Positions 1 through 5,955 of a stretch of DNA of 9,980 bases are shown here, piece after piece (within the stretch, counting starts at the first letter, position 1; every line of letters begins with the position of its first letter). The stretch comes from JAKFWF01 sp031367505 (GTDB lineage: Bacteria > Pseudomonadota > Alphaproteobacteria > Rhizobiales > Hyphomicrobiaceae): contig JANLPY010000679.1 in the NCBI GenBank assembly GCA_031367505.1, positions 1-9,980 on the forward strand, read 5' to 3'. The notes below the pieces were generated by a model. The model was not told the DNA's origin, ran no database searches, and worked only from the letters and a program-made list of their open reading frames with translations. A program made the translations under genes and the position numbers.

Positions 1-389
1 GCCACGCCGAGGGGAACGTTGAACTTCTCGCACCATACCCACACCTCATTGTATTTGGTAAGGTCCACGCTTGCCGGTATGACGTATTCCTGGGTGCCCT
101 GCAGCTTCTCCAGTTTCGAAAAGATCGTGCCCTTGATGTAGCCATCCTTGCCAAAGCCGAGCCTGGCGTCTGGCGCGGCCTGGAAACTGAAGTCCGCCTT
201 GAGGACGAGCTTCGTCATCGCGCCGTCCTTGACGATCGCGATAGCTCCGCCTGCTTGATGACCGCCGACACCGACCATCTTGCCCGCGCTGACCATCACC
301 TCGGCAGCTTGCAGCGGGGTCAGGCCAACTTGACTGGCAATCGACAATGCCAGCGCAAAAACAAAGGCAAGTGCAAATCGATTGCGCAT
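1..389 (-). CDS. DM13-domain exported protein (C-terminus cut by window edge)
   Basis: The visible 129 residues begin with a hydrophobic signal peptide (about residues 1-29, ending near LQAAE). The mature part has the pattern of a DM13 domain: a beta-rich GGHQAGGAIAIV segment, a YIKGTIFSKL stretch, and a YNEVWVWCEKFNVPLGV motif around residues 113-129 with the family's single conserved cysteine at C120. The DM13 domain is proposed in the literature to be a redox or electron-transfer domain, often joined to DOMON or cytochrome b561 modules. Here it stands alone and is presumably periplasmic. The start ATG at 389 is preceded by an AAAGGA ribosome-binding site about 7 bases upstream, which supports this start. 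It is the last gene of the leftward cluster in view, 191 bases after the DsbA-like gene. The family call is firm; the role in this redox cluster is inferred from neighbours. Confidence 0.8.
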   Translation of the reverse strand, partial: MRNRFALAFVFALALSIASQVGLTPLQAAEVMVSAGKMVGVGGHQAGGAIAIVKDGAMTKLVLKADFSFQAAPDARLGFGKDGYIKGTIFSKLEKLQGTQEYVIPASVDLTKYNEVWVWCEKFNVPLGV

Positions 390-580
390 AGTGCGTCCTT
401 TCGACGGCTCAGTTCACACCGTCAATCTTATCCGCCTTTGCGTTTCGAGAAAGTCACATCTCGTTCACCGTGGTTCACGTGTTCGCCGACTCTGCTGCCG
501 TTATAGCCCGATGATTGACCATGGCGATTGAATTTCCATAGCCTATGGCTTGTCCGAGTTTCTTCGATTATCAAATCGCC
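390..580. other. Intergenic gap between DsbA-like and DM13 genes
   Basis: These 191 bases hold no supported gene. A TATAAC hexamer on the minus strand (500-505) resembles a -10 box, but no good -35 element lies at the right distance, so an independent promoter for the DM13 gene is only possible. A short inverted repeat, CCATA-GCC-TATGG, lies at 536-548. No hairpin followed by a T-tract was seen. Confidence 0.4.
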
Positions 581-1336
581 TCAGCAAACAGCGCATCCGC
601 TTTGCCTTACAACGGCAATCTGTTGCTTGAGAATGGGTACCCCCACCGCCCCTGGATAAAGCTGGTCGCCGACAATGAACGTCGGCGTTCCGCTGATGCC
701 AAGCTTTTCGGCAAGTCCGTGGCTCAGCTTGATCGGCTCGTCGATATCTGGGGCTTGCATGTCTTTGCGAAGGCGTTCGATATCGAGGCCCGCAGTTTGT
801 GCGAGGCTCATGACTCGCGCCGCATCAACCCGTCCATCAACGCTGAGCAAGGCATTGTGTAGTTCCAGATACTTTCCTTGCTTTTTAGCCGCAATCGCTG
901 CTCTGGATGCAAACGTCGATGCCTCTCCGAGTATCGGAAATTCCTTGAAGACTATGCGAACGTCTTTCTCATTGTCGATCAATGCTGCCACATCATGGTG
1001 CGCCCGCTTGCAGTATGGGCAATTGTAATCGAAGAATTCCACGACGGTGACTTTGCCGTTCGGATTCCCGGCGACAAAATCGAGCGGTGATCGCAGCAGT
1101 GCATCGGCATTGGCCTTGATGCCTTGTTTGGCCTGCTCGGCCTGCTTTGCTTCCTCTTGCTTCTGCAGCGCGTCGAGCGCTTCCTTCAGAACTTCGGGGT
1201 GCTTCAGGAGATAGTCGCGCACCGCCGGCCCGGACAAATCTTTTTGAGGGTCAGCCGAAGTATCCCCGGCGACGGCTGGTACCGTCATGGCCGCGGCCAA
1301 TCCGGCAGCAGCAATTACGGCGTAAACGAATTTCAT
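581..1336 (-). CDS. DsbA-family periplasmic thiol oxidoreductase with extra C-terminal CxxC
   Basis: The 251-residue protein has a signal peptide (residues 1-23, ending AVA-GD), then an N-terminal extension with a charged, Glu/Lys/Gln-rich likely coiled coil (about 54-78), then a thioredoxin-fold DsbA domain. The active site is C106-P-Y-C109 within FFDYNCPYCKRAH, and the cis-proline loop is GISGTPTF (P218). This layout matches the DsbA/ScsC/BdbD-like disulfide oxidoreductases exported to the periplasm. The reading frame is open 16 codons further upstream, but the ATG at 1336 has a GGAGG ribosome-binding site and begins directly with the signal peptide, so it is preferred. Unusually, the last four residues are C248-A-V-C251, a second CxxC at the very C-terminus. 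The gene lies 99 bases after the SCO gene. It probably oxidises or isomerises cysteines in the Cys-rich neighbours; that partner assignment is inference. Confidence 0.9.
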   Translation of the reverse strand: MKFVYAVIAAAGLAAAMTVPAVAGDTSADPQKDLSGPAVRDYLLKHPEVLKEALDALQKQEEAKQAEQAKQGIKANADALLRSPLDFVAGNPNGKVTVVEFFDYNCPYCKRAHHDVAALIDNEKDVRIVFKEFPILGEASTFASRAAIAAKKQGKYLELHNALLSVDGRVDAARVMSLAQTAGLDIERLRKDMQAPDIDEPIKLSHGLAEKLGISGTPTFIVGDQLYPGAVGVPILKQQIAVVRQSGCAVC

Positions 1337-1435
1337 GCTCCAGTCCTCCAGTTGAAACGGTTTCGTGTCGCCGTACGGCTGCAAATATCCTCGCCGATCA
1401 GTAAACTTCTGACGGATGGCGGGAACACTCCGGCC

Positions 1436-2128
1436 TCAGTGGTTGTCATTTGTGAGCGCGTTGATGTGCAAGATGAGGTTGGTGTCGTGGAACTTCAGGC
1501 CGTGATATCGCGCTCTCAGATTGCCACTTTTGTCGATCACATGCGTGACGATGCCGTGCGTTTGCACGGAGCCTTCGCCGGGCGTGAATTTCAGACCATA
1601 TTGCTCGGCGAGCAATCGTGTTGCCGTGGGTCGATCTGATCCACTCGTCAGAAAAATCCAATTGCTTGGGTCGAGACCGTGAATTGCCCCGTAGGCTCCG
1701 AGCACCGCTGACGTGTCACGCTCTGGATCGGTTGTGACGGCAATGAACTGTACCATGCCGCGCATTGGCGTTGCATTGATAGCTTTCTGGATCACAGCCA
1801 GCTTCTCGCTTTGCAACGGGCACTCATCCGGGCAGTTTGTGTAGATGAAATAGAGCACGACGACCTTGCCTCGATAGTCCCGTAGGCTGACGGCTCGGCC
1901 TGATGCGTCCTGCAGCGTGAATTCCGGAGCGGGCTGGTTGACAACCTGCAGATAGAATTCCCGGTCGCTTAGCATCTTCTCGACAGCATCCAACGAATGC
2001 GCAAGACCGGCCTTGGCGTAAGTCAGCCCCACCAGCGCACCAGATATCAGCGCGGCCAAGTGCCTCCGGGTAAGCCCGGCTTTGCCGCGTGGCACCGACC
2101 TTGAAGGCGATTGATTGCGGCATGTCAT
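1436..2128 (-). CDS. SCO1/SenC/PrrC-family copper chaperone
   Basis: The 230-residue protein has a twin-arginine-like export signal (LTRRHLAALISG, residues 19-30) followed by a thioredoxin-fold SCO domain. The copper/redox motif is C99-P-D-E-C103 in YTNCPDECP, and the distal conserved histidine is H191 in QTHGIVTHVID, so all three copper ligands of the family are present. SCO proteins deliver copper to, or reduce the cysteines of, the CuA site of cytochrome c oxidase, and some act as general periplasmic thiol or copper chaperones. The ATG at 2128 overlaps the cytochrome gene's stop by one base (TAATG), so translation is coupled. A longer reading frame exists upstream but runs through the cytochrome gene and is not a real extension. 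No oxidase subunit is in view, so the client may be the neighbouring cytochrome or multicopper oxidase; this is inference. Confidence 0.92.
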   Translation of the reverse strand: MTCRNQSPSRSVPRGKAGLTRRHLAALISGALVGLTYAKAGLAHSLDAVEKMLSDREFYLQVVNQPAPEFTLQDASGRAVSLRDYRGKVVVLYFIYTNCPDECPLQSEKLAVIQKAINATPMRGMVQFIAVTTDPERDTSAVLGAYGAIHGLDPSNWIFLTSGSDRPTATRLLAEQYGLKFTPGEGSVQTHGIVTHVIDKSGNLRARYHGLKFHDTNLILHINALTNDNH

Positions 2129-2628
2129 TACGCCGTCTCCGGTTGTTTGACACCGGCTTGCCGCGCCCGAATTCCGGCAGGCCAGGTACTCTTGATGTAG
2201 GCGATGACCGCCCCGATCTGATCGTCTGACAGCCTGCCATCGAACGCCAGCATATCGCTCTGGTAGCCGGCCGGGGCGTAGGGCTTGAGGCCGTGTTTGG
2301 TTATGCCGAACAGATCGGCATCGGTGTGGTGCCATGTGTGCCCCGTTTGATCGTGAGGCGGCGCGGGCAGCCGCCCGTTGGCCAGCCGCATCCGCCAGTT
2401 CGGTTGCCCTTCGAGTTTGGCGCCATGACAGCTTGCGCATTTGGCGCCGTACACGGACTTCCCGGTTGCCACTTGCTCGGCGTCGGTTGAGTCGATCCGC
2501 GGAACACGGTCAAGCGGTACTTGTCCGAATGCAGACGGCAGGAACGTCGTGGCGGCGGCCAACACAAGCATTGGCAAAATCTGACGCGTCAGGATCTTAT
2601 GTGCCAGCTCACTCCCCATGCTGATCAC
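2128..2628 (-). CDS. Periplasmic class I-type cytochrome c
   Basis: The 166-residue protein has a hydrophobic N-terminal segment (about residues 16-35, ending SAFG-Q) as signal peptide, one haem-attachment motif C64-A-S-C-H68, and a C-terminal helix region SDMLAFDGRLSDDQIGAVIAYIKSTWP, in which M126 is the likely axial ligand. This is the usual layout of a single-haem cytochrome c. A histidine-rich stretch, HTWHHTDADLFGITKHG (about 97-113), is also present. The start is probably the GTG at 2628, which overlaps the propeller gene's stop by four bases (GTGA). An ATG at 2619 is the alternative. Neither has a clear ribosome-binding site, which fits translational coupling. It is placed between a beta-propeller and SCO and probably passes electrons in the periplasm; its partners are not shown by sequence. 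Confidence 0.92.
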   Translation of the reverse strand: MISMGSELAHKILTRQILPMLVLAAATTFLPSAFGQVPLDRVPRIDSTDAEQVATGKSVYGAKCASCHGAKLEGQPNWRMRLANGRLPAPPHDQTGHTWHHTDADLFGITKHGLKPYAPAGYQSDMLAFDGRLSDDQIGAVIAYIKSTWPAGIRARQAGVKQPETA

Positions 2629-3563
2629 TTGGCGCCGAAGGGGTGCCAGCTATGCCCAGCGTCGCTGCTGGCCAACAGCGAACTGTCGTCCGTTGCCGCA
2701 TACATGCGCTCCGAGTTCGTCGGATCGACCGCCAAATGCAGCAGCGCGTGATCGCCAAAGTCGTTGCTCAGTACACTCCAATTGCCTGGCGACCCTTCGG
2801 CTGCCCGTTGAAGGCCTTTTCCGACAACAAACGCAAAAACACTGTCTCCAGAGCCGACGCTGACCGTGCTCACCGCTTGGCCCGCAAATCCTGCCGGCGA
2901 CCACGATTTGCCGGCATCGTTGCTTATCTGTAGTCCGGACTGAGTTGCTGCATACACCCGATCTGGGCTCGCGCGCGAAGCGGCCAGGGCGATCAAGCCG
3001 TCAGGGCTTGGACCGGCCATCGACCAGTTTTGGCCTCCATCGCGGCTGACCTGGATGCCCCGGAATGAGCCGTATACCACGTTGCCGTCGGCGGGACTCA
3101 CATCCAACTGATGGAAGTCGACCGGTCCGCCAAGGCCGAGCGAAACTTGTTTCCAACTGATTCCACCGTCGTCGGATCTTAAGAAGCCCATGTTTCCACC
3201 ACCCGAAGGGTGACCACTGGCAAACAAGATCGACTTATTCGTCGGATGCGGCGTGAATCCCATAAAATCCTGAACGGGCGAGACGCGCGTCGCCACGCCA
3301 TCCTTGTTCACGATGTAGAAGCCGTGATGGGTGGCGAGCAATAGCCGGCTCGGATCGGCACGATCGACCGCCAGTCCGTGATAGTGCGTCTGCTGTTTGA
3401 GATCGCTCAACAACACTGGTTTGTTGCTAGCTCCGGACAGCAGGGTCACCCCGCCCAGCACCACGATGACGGCAGCCCCCGCCAGCAACATGCCTCGCGA
3501 CATACCAAAAAATGACGTTGAACGTGTGCTGCCTTTCGTCGACGGGCGTTTGGGTATCTTCAT
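2625..3563 (-). CDS. Membrane-anchored Asp-box (BNR/sialidase-like) beta-propeller, F510_1955-type
   Basis: The 312-residue protein has a basic N-terminus, one membrane segment (about residues 24-44), then a repeat domain with four Asp-box motifs of the S-x-D-x-G-x-[SN]-W type: SDDGGISW (130-137), SRDGGQNW (173-180), SNDAGKSW (214-221) and SSDAGHSW (299-306). Asp boxes mark beta-propeller blades of BNR/sialidase and Vps10-like folds. Databases tend to name relatives glycosylhydrolases (F510_1955 family), but nothing here shows glycosidase chemistry. A cluster of histidines near the start (H60, H62, H79, H80, and H118 and M125 later) could bind metal. The ATG at 3563 follows a GGAAAG ribosome-binding site. 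Its stop overlaps the cytochrome start, so the two are co-translated. A scaffold or electron-transfer partner role, rather than carbohydrate cleavage, is my inference. Confidence 0.8.
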   Translation of the reverse strand: MKIPKRPSTKGSTRSTSFFGMSRGMLLAGAAVIVVLGGVTLLSGASNKPVLLSDLKQQTHYHGLAVDRADPSRLLLATHHGFYIVNKDGVATRVSPVQDFMGFTPHPTNKSILFASGHPSGGGNMGFLRSDDGGISWKQVSLGLGGPVDFHQLDVSPADGNVVYGSFRGIQVSRDGGQNWSMAGPSPDGLIALAASRASPDRVYAATQSGLQISNDAGKSWSPAGFAGQAVSTVSVGSGDSVFAFVVGKGLQRAAEGSPGNWSVLSNDFGDHALLHLAVDPTNSERMYAATDDSSLLASSDAGHSWHPFGAK

Positions 3564-3760
3564 GGTAACTTTCTTTCCGATAGTCTTAGTGGTTTTCTAG
3601 TTGTCGGCACGCGAACCAGAAGTAAGCGGATAGGTTTGACGCTAGCGGCGCTAATACCTTGCTGCACCTCCGCGCCGGTCCTGTGGTGACGCCTTCAAGG
3701 AGAATGGCGGCCAGGCCAAATGGCAAAACGACTCTATCGCTGACCGCCATCCCGAGTCCG
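3564..3760. other. Intergenic gap upstream of the propeller gene
   Basis: These 197 bases contain no gene I can support. A 54-codon minus-strand frame (3750-3586) is open but lacks a ribosome-binding site and any recognisable motif. A small inverted repeat, TAGCG-C-CGCTA, lies at 3643-3653. No clear promoter or T-tailed hairpin was seen. Confidence 0.4.
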
Positions 3761-4120
3761 TCAATCGCGAGGGCGCGTAAGCAATAGATCGTTGCCCTGG
3801 TCCTGCGGCGCTAGGTTGCTACCGGACGTATCCTGGGGCTTGCTGCAAGAAGCCTTGCTGCCGCCCATCGCACACACTCCGATCGCGCACATCGCGGCGC
3901 AGGGCAGAACGGAAATGATAATCGGGGCCGCCCCCACAGCAACGAGCCATCTCCAGTCGAGAAACACACCTGCGGCCACCGCCGCGACAAGGAGTATTGT
4001 CAATCCGCGCCAGCCAAGCCGTCTGGTGAAAATGCGGTACACGGATTCACTGTACGCTCTGGCCGCCGAAGGCGCGCTTGGAACCAGCGCACGTTGCGAT
4101 TCGGAATTTTCTATGGTCAT
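3761..4120 (-). CDS. Small two-helix membrane protein with cysteine cluster, function unknown
   Basis: The 119-residue protein has a polar N-terminus (1-35), then two hydrophobic stretches (about 39-53 and 57-72) that look like a membrane hairpin. A cysteine-rich segment PCAAMCAIGVCAMGG follows directly, with C74, C78 and C83, M77 and M85, and C92 a little later. The tail is polar. I recognise no named family. The Cys/Met cluster beside a membrane helix resembles small proteins seen near copper and mercury genes and could bind soft metal ions or be a thioredoxin client, but this is inference. The ATG at 4120 has a good AAAGGA ribosome-binding site. It is the first gene after the possible control region at 4121-4241 and may head a second transcription unit that includes the propeller, cytochrome, SCO, DsbA and DM13 genes. 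Confidence 0.75.
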   Translation of the reverse strand: MTIENSESQRALVPSAPSAARAYSESVYRIFTRRLGWRGLTILLVAAVAAGVFLDWRWLVAVGAAPIIISVLPCAAMCAIGVCAMGGSKASCSKPQDTSGSNLAPQDQGNDLLLTRPRD

Positions 4121-4179
4121 GATTTCATTTCCTTTCGTGTTTGATACGAGTGTTCGGTAGCCCAGTTCTAAAGTGACAC

Positions 4180-4208
4180 ATACTCGATACTCTTGTTGTA
4201 TGTTTCAA
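4180..4208 (-). promoter_or_regulatory. Possible internal promoter before the 119-residue gene
   Basis: On the minus strand a TTGAAA hexamer (4203-4208) is followed after 17 bases by GAGTAT (4180-4185). The -35 is close to consensus but the -10 matches at only three of six positions, so this is weak. It would give a leader of roughly 50 bases before the ATG at 4120. The same stretch contains an inverted repeat ACATAC-14 bases-GTATGT (4178-4183 and 4198-4203), overlapping both hexamers. Confidence 0.3.
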
Positions 4209-4227
4209 AATCACACTGTGCACTAGG

Positions 4228-4241
4228 ATGTAACGTTACAT
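4228..4241. repeat. Perfect 14-bp palindrome ATGTAACGTTACAT, possible operator
   Basis: The 14 bases are exactly self-complementary and lie immediately after the stop codon of the TlpA-like gene, about 20 bases upstream of the possible -35 box. The core TGTAACGTTACA has the shape of dyad operators bound by dimeric repressors such as TetR or GntR families. Which regulator, if any, binds it is unknown. As a hairpin it would be short and has no T-tract, so a terminator is unlikely. Confidence 0.45.
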
Positions 4242-4835
4242 TCACGGATTGGAAGTCCCTTTTGCTCCATCGGACGACTCCGCTTTCACCCGCGCGGCGA
4301 TGAACGCGACCATTTTCTGATCGTCCCATTCCGCAGGGCCGATATATCGCCCGATTTCAGCGCCGGCGCGGTTTAAGAGCAGCGTGGTCGGAAGACCAAA
4401 TGTCCCAAGTGTTCCGGTCGCCCGGACCGTTGGATCGTTATACGCTGCCAGGTTGACGATCCCGATGCTGGCGTAGAACTTGCGGACCGCGTCCATGCCA
4501 GTGTGGTCGACCGAAAGCGCGACCACCTCGAATCCCGGCCCACCCAGCTGGTGTTGCAGGCGATCGAGCGTCGGCATCTCCTTGCGGCACGGCCCGCACC
4601 ATGTCGCCCAAAGGTTGAGCAGCACGACTTTGCCGGTGAAAGCCGACAGATTCCGCTGCGCGCCCGATGCATCCTCGAACGTTACCTGCGGCACGTTTCG
4701 AGGGCTGTCATGAATGATGAACCCTTCCGGCACGCCTTGGGCGAGGGTCGGCACAATTGTCAAAACTAACAGTGCGAAGGCTATCGCACATTGTTTTGCG
4801 TACTGTGGATATTCGGTCAAAAAAAGGCACTCCAT
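4242..4835 (-). CDS. TlpA-like periplasmic thiol:disulfide reductase
   Basis: The 197-residue protein carries a hydrophobic signal segment (about residues 16-33, ending TLAQG), then a TlpA/ResA-type thioredoxin domain. The active site is W79-C80-G-P-C83 within NLWATWCGPCRKEMP, and the cis-proline loop is FGLPTT (P149). Family members keep specific periplasmic cysteines reduced, for example in cytochrome c maturation or in SCO and CuA loading. The ATG at 4835 abuts the upstream gene's TGA with no gap, so translation is probably coupled; no strong ribosome-binding site is visible. A TTG a few codons in is an alternative start. It sits in a trio with DUF411 and a second thioredoxin, suggesting that the two reductases serve cysteine clients of this cluster (SCO, DUF411, small Cys-rich proteins); the exact client is inference. 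Confidence 0.9.
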   Translation of the reverse strand: MECLFLTEYPQYAKQCAIAFALLVLTIVPTLAQGVPEGFIIHDSPRNVPQVTFEDASGAQRNLSAFTGKVVLLNLWATWCGPCRKEMPTLDRLQHQLGGPGFEVVALSVDHTGMDAVRKFYASIGIVNLAAYNDPTVRATGTLGTFGLPTTLLLNRAGAEIGRYIGPAEWDDQKMVAFIAARVKAESSDGAKGTSNP

Positions 4836-5435
4836 TCAGCGTTTCAACTTGGCGATAAGTGGCAGTATCGTTTTATCGATGGTGTCCTGATCCAGCGGGC
4901 CGATCTGTTTGAATGCGATACGTCCGCCACGATCGATGACGAAGGTTTCAGGGGCGCCGTAGACGCCGAAGTCGATGGCGACGCGACCGATTCGATCCGC
5001 TCCCGTGCGCGTATACGGATCGCCCAGCTTGTCGAGCCAGGCTGCGGCATCGTCGGGAAGATCCTTGTAGTTTAGGCCGTGGATCGGCACGGCCTTGTCG
5101 GCTGCGAGTTTCAATAAAAGTGGATGCTCCGCCCGGCAGGCGACACACCAGGACGCGAACACATTGACGAGCGATACCTGTCCAACGAGGTCTGTGTTGG
5201 ACAGCCCAAGACTGCGGCCCTTGACCGGCGCCAGTTCAAAAACCGGCACAGGTTTACCGATCAGCACCGAAGGGACTTCGGACGGTCGAAGAGTCAGCCC
5301 GAGACCGAGCAACACCGCGATAACCCCAAACGCCGCAATGGGCAGGAGCCGCGCCAGCCGGCTCCCTTGTCGCGCCTCAACCTGACCCGGCAGGGAGGTT
5401 TCGCCAGTCGTCGCGGGATTTTCCGTCTCAACCAT
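4836..5435 (-). CDS. CcmG/DsbE-like membrane-anchored thioredoxin
   Basis: The 199-residue protein has an N-terminal cytoplasmic tail, one membrane anchor (about residues 29-49) and a periplasmic thioredoxin domain. The active site is W96-C97-V-A-C100 in NVFASWCVACRAEHP. The GLNYKD segment (120-125) and the cis-proline loop GVYGAPETFVID (P162) are hallmarks of CcmG/DsbE, which reduces apocytochrome c or its chaperone before haem attachment. No other ccm genes are in view, so this is probably a specialised extra copy serving the local cytochrome, SCO or DUF411 proteins (inference). The frame is open 12 codons further upstream, but the ATG at 5435 lies just after a GAGTGAGG ribosome-binding sequence that spans the DUF411 stop, and this start leaves only a 4-base gap rather than a 32-base overlap. 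Confidence 0.9.
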   Translation of the reverse strand: MVETENPATTGETSLPGQVEARQGSRLARLLPIAAFGVIAVLLGLGLTLRPSEVPSVLIGKPVPVFELAPVKGRSLGLSNTDLVGQVSLVNVFASWCVACRAEHPLLLKLAADKAVPIHGLNYKDLPDDAAAWLDKLGDPYTRTGADRIGRVAIDFGVYGAPETFVIDRGGRIAFKQIGPLDQDTIDKTILPLIAKLKR

Positions 5436-5439
5436 TACC

Positions 5440-5883
5440 TCACTCGCTCGCGTAGACGACGGACTGGCCATTGCTGATCGCGTAGACCGTGTACGGGCCT
5501 GACTTGACGCCAGGCATCATGCCAGGACCGCCAGCAGGCATTCCCGGTATGGAAATCACCGTGTTTTCGGGTTTCTCGGACAGGAATCGCTTCACGATGT
5601 TGACCGGCACGTGACCGCCAATAACGCGACCGTTGATGAGAGACAAATGGCAACCTTCGAGTTCGGCCGGAATGCCATATTTCTCATTCAGCGCGCTCAG
5701 TTCGTTGGTCGGAACGACAGTCACGTCGAACCCATTGTCCCTGAGATATTGGGCATAGATTTCGCAGCAGTCGCATTGCGGGTTTTTATAGAGCGTCACC
5801 TTTTCGCGCGCCATGGCCGAACTCGAAGATGATACGAGTGCGATGATGAGGGAAAGGATAAATGCGGGAACTAACCGGTACAT
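5440..5883 (-). CDS. DUF411 periplasmic metal-binding protein
   Basis: The 147-residue protein has a signal peptide (about residues 1-25, ending SAMA-R) and a DUF411 domain. The family's cysteine motif is C37-D-C-C40 in KNPQCDCCEIY, followed by C78-H79 in EGCHLSLING, H91 in GGHVP, and the typical tail IPGMPAGGPGM (113-122). DUF411 proteins are commonly found with copper-resistance and multicopper oxidase genes and are thought to bind copper or another soft metal; the biochemical role is not well established. The ATG at 5883 has an AGAGG ribosome-binding site about 8 bases upstream; a TTG codon just before it is less likely. It lies 72 bases after the multicopper oxidase and 4 bases before the CcmG-like gene, whose reductase could keep these cysteines reduced. 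Confidence 0.9.
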   Translation of the reverse strand: MYRLVPAFILSLIIALVSSSSSAMAREKVTLYKNPQCDCCEIYAQYLRDNGFDVTVVPTNELSALNEKYGIPAELEGCHLSLINGRVIGGHVPVNIVKRFLSEKPENTVISIPGMPAGGPGMMPGVKSGPYTVYAISNGQSVVYASE

Positions 5884-5955
5884 CAAGTAGGCCTCTTTGC
5901 TTGTGGGTTTCAGTTCGAAGACAGATACTTGTGAAATGCATCCGCCACATCGAAG

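Noticed and set aside
1370..1379. 10-bp palindrome GCCGTACGGC between SCO and DsbA-like genes
   Set aside because: Too short and GC-typical to claim as an operator, with no promoter-like sequence beside it.
2334..2624. Plus-strand open frames across the cytochrome gene
   Set aside because: Arg/Ala/Pro-rich shadow proteins with no motifs; the minus strand encodes the CxxCH cytochrome.
3586..3750. 54-codon minus-strand frame between the 119-residue gene and the propeller
   Set aside because: No ribosome-binding site, no signal or domain; it faintly recalls an ABC-ATPase tail but not enough to support a remnant.
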